This document shows, piece by piece, positions 1 to 8,250 of a stretch of 13,400 nucleotides of DNA. A program made the translations under genes and the position numbers. The notes under the pieces were generated by a model. The model was given only the letters and a program-made list of their open reading frames with translations, was not told the DNA's origin and did not search any database. The stretch's first letter is position 1. Each line of letters begins with the position of its first letter. The DNA is from Entrophospora sp. SA101 (taxonomy: Eukaryota > Glomeromycota > Glomeromycetes > Entrophosporales > Entrophosporaceae): NCBI GenBank assembly GCA_958430865.1, contig CAUDNR010001360.1, positions 1-13,400 of the forward strand, in the 5' to 3' direction.

Positions 1-44
1 TTTGCACATAAAATGTTTCACAATTTTGGTGTAACATGCTGCGC

Positions 45-62
45 GCGCACCCTGCGCACCCT
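45..62. repeat. 9-bp tandem duplication in a GC-rich island
   Basis: The 9-mer gcgcaccct occurs twice in direct succession, just after a short GCGCGC run. This island contrasts sharply with the roughly three-quarters AT surroundings. Its role is unknown; it may be the edge of a repetitive element cut by the window border. Confidence 0.5.
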
Positions 63-904
63 GAATTTCCAACACTGCATACACCCACCTATCATAAATA
101 TCCGACCACTTGTGTGGTGTAACGTCAAATGAAAATTTTCTTAAATAAAACCTTTTTTACTTTACTAAGTAGACTTGTACTTGATATCAAAATCTCTAAA
201 TTACAAAGGCTTCGATATGGTATTAATGGAAACATTTAGCAAATAGTCCAAAAGCAATTTTCCAATCGGAATCATTACATGTAATAAAGGTCAAGTTTTT
301 TCGTTGTAATGTATATTATTTCATTAATAAAATGTGTTCAACGTAACAGATTACATATATCTACAATATGGTATTGGCATAAATTAGTTCGTGAAAAGGG
401 TTTAAAAAAGTATCCCGACCACCCCGTAATTTTATTATATATAGTAAAGTTGACAAAATGCAAATTTTAAGGCTTTACGTTTTGTTGTCTATACTTGATC
501 AAATTTTAACCATATATAATTCAAGATATTTTAAGTGGACTTACTTAATGACGTAATCCATGATTCAACAGAGTTTTGAAGGTTTTTTACTAAGCTCAAA
601 GTTTTCATAAAAATCACGGAATTTTTTGTATAATTTAAAGTTTTCATCCTAAATTCATTAATAATGCAAACTCGACGAGACTTTAAGTTTATATGCAAAT
701 TAACTTTTAAAAACATGTTTACTTAATGCACCAGTCCCGGTTTGATTAATAATAATAATGATAAAATTTTGAACTGCATAAGGCGTAACATTTCCGATTA
801 TTAAAATGATCATCAGGTGGTCGTAGGGTAGTGTACTATTTTAAAGTGGGAGAAACGGAATACATGATAAGAAAAACATTAACTGTGAAAACAAGGATAA
901 AGAT

Positions 905-968
905 GAAAGGAAGCATTAACACCTTAGCCACCGAACGAAAGGAAGAATAAATACTATCACCACCGAAA
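905..968. repeat. two degenerate 32-bp tandem units
   Basis: Both units begin gaaaggaag and share a caccgaa-type end (ccaccgaac at 928-936, ccaccgaaa at 960-968), with a diverged middle. No coding frame runs through them. They lie upstream of the longer 48-bp repeat array and may belong to the same decayed repetitive block. Confidence 0.4.
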
Positions 969-1106
969 GATACTATATGTTATTATACTATATAATTAAT
1001 GGCTGAAGAAGCCTAGACGTAAAATTCCGGAGATAAAAAGCAAACGAAGTAAAACTGTACCTTGAGAATAACTAGTGTTAGTAGCAAAGGATAAGGGACA
1101 AGAGAT

Positions 1107-1325
1107 CAAGAAAGGTTAGGACTAAAAACTATACTGTTAGAATACAGAAGCGTTCAAGAAAGGCTACGAAGAAAATTATACTTTTAAAATCAACAAAGTG
1201 TTAAGGAAGACTATAACTAAAAACTATACTTTTAGAATCAAATAAGCGCTCAAGGAAGGCTATGACGAAAAATATACCCTTAGAATCAAAGAAGCGTCAA
1301 AGAAAGGTTATGACGAAAAATAGGT
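1107..1325. repeat. degenerate ~48-bp tandem repeat, about 4.5 copies
   Basis: Units start near 1107, 1155, 1202, 1251 and 1298, a spacing of 47-49 bp. Each begins with a form of caagaaaggctatgac, has an A-rich stretch with ctatact or tataccc, then tagaatcaaa and aagcgt. A weaker extra copy may lie just upstream (about 1050-1082). The fourth unit is open as a 16-residue peptide rich in Lys, Glu and Tyr, but the other units have stops and length changes. This is therefore either a non-coding satellite-like array or the remains of a coding repeat. Confidence 0.7.
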
Positions 1326-1935
1326 CGAAGGAATTATTTTAAAAATTTTAATAACATTCAAAAAGATTAAAATTCGACCCTTTTATATGGAAGAATTGAT
1401 CAGACACCCTGTCACAGAAAAATTATCCTAGGAGAAAAGACGGAACATGAATAAACATGAAAATTCAATTACCGAAATGTTCCAAAATCATTATGATTAG
1501 CAAAATAAAATATAAACAAAGCACAAACGAACCAGAAGACTAGATAAACTTGTTCAATTCAAATAGAATGAGTCTTCGGAAAATAATAATTCAAAAAAAT
1601 AAATTACAATTAATTAGGAAATATAAAATGCTGATAAAGAATAACTGTGATTAAATAACAAGAAAGAATTTTAAGCATAGTAGAACACCATGATTGAATT
1701 GAAAATCGAGAGATGAGATAACAAAATTTACAAAGAATAAAATAAAATAATTTTAATAGCCCTAGAAGGAAAACCGTTAAGAGAATCAGCAATAAAATAC
1801 TTGAAGATCTAAGTGCTATGAGTGCGGCTAGTACAAGTGCAAATTCTAGTGGCTGAAGGAGCCAAACAAAAAGTACATAATTACACCATAACAAGAATCT
1901 AACAGACATGAAGGAAATAAGCAAGCAATCTATTC

Positions 1936-2060
1936 AATTTCGTATATAATCTCTATCGTTAATGATCTTAGTGATTTAATTTCGTATATAATCTTTGTTG
2001 TTAATTATCTTGGTGATTAATTTCATATATTATCTTTATCTTGGTAATTAATTTCGATGA
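1936..2060. repeat. degenerate ~41-bp tandem repeat, about 3-4 copies
   Basis: Copies beginning aatttcgtatataatct (or a close variant) start near 1936, 1978, 2019 and 2050. The spacing is 42, 41 and 31 bp, so the third unit is shortened. Each unit also carries gttaat and cttggtgatt-like blocks. The array is AT-rich, with no coding potential seen. Confidence 0.6.
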
Positions 2061-2293
2061 TGTTAAATATCGTAAGATAATTAATTATCTTATTTCGTTA
2101 ATTTCGATTTTTTTATTGAGATAAATATCGATAAATGATTTATCCCAATGTTTATTTCCTAAAGAAATTTCCTGATGTTATTACTATAGCTGGTGTTGGA
2201 GAATATAAATGTTCATTAAAATTTAGATGTTTCTATTATTATAAAAAATAATAATAAGTTAATTTGTTTAATATTGCCTAATTTAACAATCGC

Positions 2294-2391
2294 ATACACA
2301 TCTAAACTCGATAAGTCGGACATTTATTTATATTATAAAGTACTTTAAACAATTGATTGCTGCGTCCGACTTATCGAGTTTAGATGTGTAT
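2294..2391. repeat. perfect 28-bp inverted repeat with 42-nt spacer
   Basis: The left arm (2294-2321) begins atacacatctaaactcg and ends agtcggac. The right arm (2364-2391) is its exact reverse complement. The spacer 2322-2363 is AT-rich and has no gene. Flanks show no clear target-site duplication. As RNA this would form a long stable hairpin; as DNA it could be a tiny foldback or MITE-like element of about 98 bp. The arms are clearly richer in GC than their surroundings, so this is not a low-complexity accident. Confidence 0.85.
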
Positions 2392-3410
2392 AGTGCATTT
2401 TAAGGATTAATAACTTCACTGATAGGATTGGCAACTGATCTTGAATCTCAAACTACTTATTTAACTTAACTCATTAATATTATTTAAATAGCCCACACAT
2501 TCTCAAGGATTTTCGTGCGAAGTCACATGGACTTTTGTATGTACAAACAATTTGTTAAATTTTTGCTATATGATATACTGTGCAACCAAACTCTACCCTT
2601 AAAGCTTAATCAATAAAAAAAAGAAACAATAACCATGAACTCCAAGCTTTGCATTTTATAGGTATCTCGCTCATAGCTATATTGAATAATCGTGTCAACC
2701 AACACTTTGCATATATATGAAGTCTCATTTATTGGCATTTTATTTTGACGAATGCCCTATACTTGGTTGATACCCATATATGATGCCTAAAAATATATTA
2801 ATATTAATCCTACAGATGTGGCGTAATAATGAAGTAAATGGGTAAATCAACTTATGCGGATTCGAATGAAAAAAAAACAAACATGAATTCTTCTAGCCTA
2901 AAAGTACGACACAAGTGTAAACTCGTCATAACTCAAAGTACAACGAAAATGCAAACCAATCATACCATACTTTGGGATGGTTATAATCCCACTAAAGGTT
3001 CCCATAATCAATGCTCATCCGCTTTAAATAGTTTGTCCAAAAAAATATACATGTATAATTGACCGTTAATTTTTGTAAATGTTTGCATTGACCATAGTAA
3101 TGATCAAGTAAATCACACCATAATGAATTTATTTATTATTATTTATCTCTCTATATAACTATATTTAGTATTTTATCAATGGAAGGGAATTTTTCGAGTT
3201 GAATTTTAGCCATTTAAGGATGTTGATCTTCACATAGCACCCGCACTACTATATAGTCACAGGAGGATAAAAAATGATATCACCCATTCTAATTCTGTGT
3301 AATAAAAAATCGTGATACAAACTTGCTAAAATTAAATTTCTCTTTTTCAATAATCACGCCCCTAAAATAAATAAAAAAAAAAGAATTACTATACACACAA
3401 AATAGTAAAT

Positions 3411-3433
3411 CTATATATATACACACAATAAAA
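3411..3433 (+). promoter_or_regulatory. TATA-like tract and start context of the BTB gene
   Basis: A ctatatatatacacaca tract lies directly before the ATG at 3434, which is preceded by aataaaa (A at -3), a favourable fungal start context. The tract is so close to the start codon that it may be 5' UTR rather than a working TATA box. An earlier atacacaca copy lies at 3391-3399. Confidence 0.3.
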
Positions 3434-5076
3434 ATGTTTTCAGCACTTGAAAATATTACTAAATTGCTTGATAATATAGTTTCATCTAATATTGACGCAT
3501 CACCGTTGAAATATATTAGCAAACTATTAAATGATTTTTCAAAACTTTTAAATGAACCAAACTTCTATGATGTGGAAATTAAAGTAGGACTAAATCAACA
3601 AGATCTTGAAACGTTTAAAGCACACTCGGCCATCCTGAAATCAAGATCGTCATATTTCAATGTGGCTTTGTCAAACAATTGGATCAAAAGAATGGATAAT
3701 GGTATTATTATTTTCGAAAAAAGCAATGTCTCCCCAAAAATATTTGGAATCATTTTAGAGTAAGTCGACCATGATCAAAAACTGTGATAATATAAATTAT
3801 AAATCTATTAATAATTTTATATATAATATTCACTATTAATTATTTTCTATTTCTTCATTCCAGATATATATATAGTGGAATTATTAATATTAATAATCTT
3901 GATCCAAATGAAATAATTGAAATAATTGAAGCTTGTGATGAGTTATGTTTCAATGAGTTATTGGAAGATTTGCAAGAATATTTTATTAAACATAATGAAA
4001 AATGGATTTTACAAAATTTAAATTATCTTCACAAAATATCAATACAACATGAATCATTTATCATATTCCAGAATTATTGCAATAATTTACTCTCGCACAG
4101 TCCAGAATTATTTTTTCAATCAGATGATTTTACAATTATTGATAAGTCGATGCTCATGCTGTTACTACAACGAGACAATTTAGAATTGAAGGAAATAGTT
4201 ATTTGGAATTATGTTGTTCAATGGGGAATAACTCAAAATATCGATTTTTTGGACAAGGACATATCTGAGTGGAGTGATAATGATTTTTTCAAGTTAAAAT
4301 ATACACTGGATGATATCATACCATTGATAAGATTTTGTCAAATCAGCGTTGATGAATTTCACAAGAATATCGTTACGCCATTTAGGAGGATTATTGATAA
4401 GAATTTTTATGATGAGATACTTGATTTTTATTCGGGAAGTAAGTGTTGGCAACCAAGATTATTGCATCTAAAAGGACCGCGATCAAAATATTTATTAGGA
4501 TTAGAATCTGAATGTCTTTTATCAAGTTGGATTGACAATCGCAAGGAAAATGTATATAATCAAAATAACATACCTTACGAATTCAAGCTGATTCTTCGTG
4601 GTTCACGTGATGGATTTTCTAAATCAATTTTTGATAGTTTATGTAATCATATTGTTCATACAGTGATTGTAATGAAAATTAGGGAGACTGGTGATCTGAT
4701 TGGTGGCTACAATCCGGTTTGTTGGGATAAGCCAAATAGATTTTTGAATGATGATTATGCTGTTGAGACAGATGAGAGCTTCATATTTAGTATTGACACA
4801 AATCAAATAAAAAATTCGATAATAAGTCGAGTAAAAATTGCAAAGTCTGCAATATTTCATAATGGTACACCGTTCAACATAGAACTTGAGAAGAAACAAT
4901 TTAATGAGTTGTTTGTAGATTTTGATGATTTGCGATTATACAGCAGTGTCAAGAATCAATTATATTGTTATTATTATTTTTATAATGATGTTTATGCAAA
5001 TAAACTAAATCTTAAAAATACTGATTTAATTCAATTACTGGATGATTATGAAGTATACCAAATATTATTAAGATAG
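3434..5076 (+). CDS. BTB-BACK-TLDc domain protein (two exons, 512 aa)
   Basis: Exons 3434-3759 and 3864-5076 are joined across a 104-nt intron with gtaagt donor and pyrimidine-rich ttcttcattccag acceptor. Splicing restores the family motif ILEYIYSG; without it the frame stops at 3761. Residues about 44-140 form a BTB/POZ domain (FYDVEIKVG, FKAHSAILKSRSSYF, YIYSGIININ), known for dimerisation and for docking substrates to cullin-3 ubiquitin ligases. A BACK-like helical region follows (about 142-270). A C-terminal TLDc domain starts near residue 325 (ILRGSRDGF, GGYNPVCW, then FIFSI). The length is usual for the family, and start, stop and domain order are intact. Such BTB-TLDc/Kelch-like genes are greatly multiplied in Glomeromycotina; their substrates are unknown. 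TLDc domains are linked to oxidative-stress protection and V-ATPase control in other eukaryotes, but a role for this protein is not shown. There is no functional link to the downstream genes. Confidence 0.92.
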
Positions 5077-5108
5077 GTTTAGGTTTTTATTTATTTTTTT
5101 ATTTTTTT

Positions 5109-5125
5109 ATGTTTTCATAAAACAT
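5109..5125 (+). terminator. 3' hairpin after the BTB gene
   Basis: A perfect 7-bp stem with a 3-nt loop (atgtttt, cat, aaaacat) lies 33 bases after the stop codon. It could mark the 3' end region of the mRNA. Fungal termination does not need a hairpin, so the role is uncertain. Confidence 0.25.
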
Positions 5126-5234
5126 AAAGAAATCAATTAATATTCTCTTTTTAGTTTAGATTAGTTAAAATTTTGTTTGTAATCAGTCTCAAAAAAAATA
5201 AAAGAAAAAAAAATTTTATAAATAAAATTATATA

Positions 5235-5276
5235 TGTGTGTGTGTGTGTGTGTTTGTATATATATATATATATATA
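5235..5276. repeat. compound (TG)9 / (TA)10 microsatellite
   Basis: Nine TG units (5235-5252) are followed by a short tttg break and then ten TA units (5257-5276). It is likely to vary in length between strains. It lies about 160 bases beyond the BTB stop codon. Confidence 0.9.
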
Positions 5277-5494
5277 ATTATTTATTTAAAGATTTTGTAA
5301 AACCTCTCTGCTCATAATAATTCTTTAGAGCGCACACACATAATATTAGTAGAAGAAACATCAATTAATTCAATAACAATTAACCAATAATTTTGATCTT
5401 CCTTCATATTTGAAATGTCGATCTTTTTATTAATATAGAATGTTTGATTGACAAACGAAAATAAATAAATAAAAAATTTTTTTTTTCAAAATTA

Positions 5495-5527
5495 AAATAA
5501 TAATAATTATTATTATTATTATTATTT
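5495..5527. repeat. (AAT)/(ATT) trinucleotide run forming an imperfect palindrome
   Basis: An AAT run switches to an ATT run, so the tract can fold on itself. It is low-complexity intergenic DNA and a likely length polymorphism. Confidence 0.8.
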
Positions 5528-5892
5528 TCAAATCATTTGATATTGATAACAAATATAAAGATATTACTTGATTCACTCCAGAAATTCATTCGACCAAATT
5601 AAAAGGGCCATTGATGAAATCACAACAATAATGGAGAATTAATATGCCTTTGGAAATTAGCCTTCATTATTAATCAGAAACTGGTAATGATCCTTATCAC
5701 CAACAAAAATAAGTCGTGGGTATCCATCTATATTTGGTCAAGGGAAATGGAACCTTAATTTTAATGTAAAGTAAAATTATTTATTATTGTTCTTGTTATT
5801 AATTGATACAAAGAAAAACTATTATTTTTTATTTTTTATAAATAAGAAATTGATGAAACCCTCAATGTTTTTATCATATGTAATTAATGTAT

Positions 5893-5939
5893 GTTTAACG
5901 AATTAATACATATTTTTATAAATCTGATGTTCGTTAAAC
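5893..5939. repeat. 10-bp inverted repeat with 27-nt loop
   Basis: gtttaacgaa at 5893-5902 and its exact reverse complement at 5930-5939 flank an AT-rich loop. It lies about 250 bases upstream of the next start codon. It could be a protein-binding palindrome or a chance hairpin. Confidence 0.4.
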
Positions 5940-6032
5940 CATCCACCTCCAAATGTGTCATATACAAGAAGCCCTTTCTTTCTTAAGTAATAGTAAAAGA
6001 AAATGCTCTCTAAAATTTTTACTACATTATGT

Positions 6033-6151
6033 CATGCATGCATGCATCATGTGGTGAAACAAAAAATATGGTACGACTAAATGTGCTTGCTTGATTAGTC
6101 ACTATTGTTCGCAGATCACTATATATGTGACTCCGATTAAATTCGCAGATC
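6033..6151 (+). promoter_or_regulatory. probable promoter elements upstream of the NF-X1/chitin synthase locus
   Basis: A 14-bp perfect palindrome made of ATGCAT steps (6034-6047) lies 134 bases before the ATG. A 10-bp direct repeat, ttcgcagatc, occurs at 6108-6117 and 6142-6151. Between and around them are agtcac (6096-6101) and its inverse gtgact (6127-6132), and the TATA-like tatatatg at 6120-6127. This density of paired motifs just before a gene start suggests transcription-factor sites, but no specific factor can be named. Confidence 0.35.
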
Positions 6152-6181
6152 GTCATTAATTATTAAACAAACAGTTAAAAA

Positions 6182-8250
6182 ATGTCTTCAACAACAGTTA
6201 ATAACTGTCAACAAAAACAAAAACAACAACAACAACATTATTTTATTACTAATAATTGCAACAATGTAAATAATAATAATAATAATAATTACAATTACAA
6301 TAATAACAGTAAGAATAAAAGTAATTATTATAATAATAATAAACATTATAAATATAATCATTTCACTTCTTTATCGGGAAATTATCAAAATGCTGGACAA
6401 TTAACATATACCTCTCAATACAACAATACCATCGATAGCAATAATAATAGTAATATAGCTGCAAACGCTACGAATTATAATGTCAACAATGCTGTTAATC
6501 GTAATAACAACAGGAGTTTGGGTGGATTCTATCGCTGCAATACTTTGACACATGTAACACATATCAAAAATCCGCAATACATCATTGAACTTGACGATGA
6601 TGATTCCGACGACGATTATTATGATAATGATGGTGACGATGATGATGACGATGAGCAAGAAGAAGTTTATGATGATGATTATAATGGAACTAATAGAACC
6701 GAAGGTGAAAACACATCTGGAAATAGTGGAAGTAACAATAAGCGTGGTGATGTTGAGTTAAATTCTGGTAATTACAACAACATTATTGGTGTGTCAAAAA
6801 TTTCTACTATAATAGATTTCACCAGACAAAATAACATAAACAGGAAAAAACTATTTAAAAAATTCCCATTGAATAAATATACGGCTAGTGAAATCAACAA
6901 TTATGTTGCAACTTTAATTGATAGTTTAAAAACTGGGCAATACGAATGTAAAGTCTGCTATAAACGCATCCAACCTTATCACAAAACCTGGACATGTAAT
7001 CTTTGTTGTACGATCTTTCATCTCAATTGTATTCAGAGGTTGGCAACAAGTCAACTTATGGAAACTTCTAATCACGGAGATCTTTTTTGGAGATGTCCAG
7101 GATGTGATTTACCGACAAACGCATTTCCTAACTCTTACAAATGTTTTTGTGGTATGCATGAATAATCAAATCTTCAAATTTTGAAATTTTGAAATTTTGT
7201 TTAATTATTTTATTCTTAAAATTTTTTATTTTATTTAAGGTAAAACTCCAATAAAACCCACAAACACAACAACAAATAGGAAAACCATAACACCACATGG
7301 TTGTGGTAACCCTTGTGGTAAGAAATGCGATAATAATTATTGCACATATACTTGCAAAAGGTAACAGAGCAATTTCTATTGTTGTTCATTGAATTAAGTT
7401 ACACGCGTAAATAAATAACATAATTTTTTAATTTCTATATGTATATATTTACATATTTTAAAGGCAATGCCACCCAGGACCTTGTCTACCTTGTACGAAT
7501 CCATGCAACACACTTTTGAAGTAAGTATCAACATCCACTCGCTCAGAAAAAAAATAGTTTGTCGATTATTAACAAGATTACATTTATAATATAGGTGCGG
7601 TCATCATTGTCAAGATATTTGCTCACATGATGATGGATGTGTTTGTAAGGTACGAATACCAGTCAAGTGCAGATGTGGTAGAACGGAATTTTATAGACTG
7701 TGCTCAGAGGTGCATGAAAACAGTGGGCAGATTCTTTTATGTAATAAAGTATGTCAAGATCTAAAAAGTTGTGGTACACATAAGGTTAGTAGTGGCATAA
7801 TTGATGGTGGTGGTGGTGGCAAATTGATGGCGAATTGATGGAAAATAATGTTAATATTTACATTAATGTTTATTTAGTGTAATGTCGTATGTTGTCCAGC
7901 AACCAATAGATTGAGATTTAACAATAATAGTACGAGTGTAAAGGTAGTTGCTAGCTTTTTTATAATTTAATTATATTGTTTATTTTTATTTATTTTATTA
8001 ACTAGTAATAATTTTTATAATATTATATTATAGAGATTTATTATAAAAAGGCACTTACATGGTAAATTATTTCAAAAAATTATTTTACATTATTTTTTCT
8101 CATTTGTGATTTCAAAATTAATTATAATTAAAAAATTCTTAAAAAAAAAATAGTAAATGTGGTGGTATAACATCTCATCCACCGGTCAAATGTGGAACCA
8201 AGTTACCACCCTGCCCTTATGATTGTGATCCTGCGGGTTACATCAAGAAA
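6182..8250 (+). CDS. NF-X1-type RING/zinc-finger module, in frame with the chitin synthase
   Basis: Exons: 6182-7151, 7240-7360, 7464-7520, 7595-7784, 7878-7943, 8036-8061, then 8154 onward, all with GT-AG borders and a constant frame; this part gives 509 residues. Residues 1-130 are Asn-rich with a short poly-Gln run. Residues 137-166 are mostly Asp/Glu. A C4HC3 RING follows (C256, C259, C272, C275, H280, C283, C305, C308), ending FWRCPGC. Next come NF-X1 zinc-binding repeats from YKCFCGKT to CGTKLPPCPYDC, including CHPGPCLPC, CGHHCQDIC, VKCRCGRTEF and ALTCKCGG. NF-X1/FAP1 proteins are usually nuclear transcription regulators, with the RING acting as ubiquitin ligase. Here the later repeats and the C-terminal R3H region are missing, as is the segment normally between the CCP block and the LTCKCG block. 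After CPYDC the frame continues into the chitin synthase N-terminus without a stop. It may be a truncated gene, or the first half of a true fusion. Family assignment is firm; gene boundaries are not. Confidence 0.85.
8032..8035 (+). other. tandem AGAG splice acceptor controlling the reading frame
   Basis: Two adjacent AG dinucleotides end the intron that starts at 7944. Using the second (exon from 8036) gives ALTCKCGG, which matches the NF-X1 family and keeps the frame open into the chitin synthase. Using the first (exon from 8034) shifts the frame and ends translation at a TAA at 8168-8170, giving a protein of about 482 aa. Family similarity favours the second site. Both may be used. Confidence 0.6.

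Larger units (their letters stand above)
1..3433. other. AT-rich region without a credible gene
   Basis: No reading frame here has recognisable protein similarity, a plausible composition or supporting splice structure. The few open frames (the longest are a 104-codon minus-strand frame at 1610-1924 and a 74-codon plus-strand frame at 2838-3062) are hydrophobic or low-complexity and look accidental. The region holds several degenerate tandem repeats and one strong inverted repeat, listed separately. A small GC-rich island opens the window. The repeat load and lack of genes suggest old decayed repetitive or mobile-element DNA, but no transposase, reverse transcriptase or integrase motif was recognised. 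Confidence 0.6.
5077..6181. other. intergenic region between the BTB gene and the NF-X1/chitin synthase locus
   Basis: No gene is supported. The first 250 bases are the A/T-rich 3' flank of the BTB gene, with several AATAAA-like polyadenylation candidates. Then come microsatellites, a short hairpin and the probable promoter of the next gene. Short open stretches exist on both strands around 5580-5760 (20-26 codons), but in DNA this AT-rich such lengths are expected by chance. Confidence 0.6.

Noticed and set aside
416..830. cgaccacc / ggtggtcg inverted pair as terminal repeats of a small transposon
   Set aside because: Only 8 bp match, flanks diverge and no target-site duplication is visible.
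1811..1870. Plus-strand CxxC-like peptide (KCYECG then a stop, YKCKF, a stop)
   Set aside because: Resembles a zinc-knuckle remnant, but it is short, interrupted twice and without other gag or protein features around it.
1610..1924. 104-codon minus-strand hydrophobic open frame
   Set aside because: Leu/Ile/Phe-rich translation is what the opposite strand of A-rich DNA gives. No family features.
2838..3062. 74-codon plus-strand open frame
   Set aside because: Composition rich in Ser, Lys and Asn, no domain, no splice or promoter context and no similarity that I recognise. A frame of this length is plausible by chance.
5583..5760. Short protein-like stretches on both strands (RNSFDQIKRAIDEI on plus; DGYPRLIFVGDKDHY on minus)
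   Set aside because: Each is under 27 codons, with no extending exon and no continuous frame; lengths like this occur by chance.
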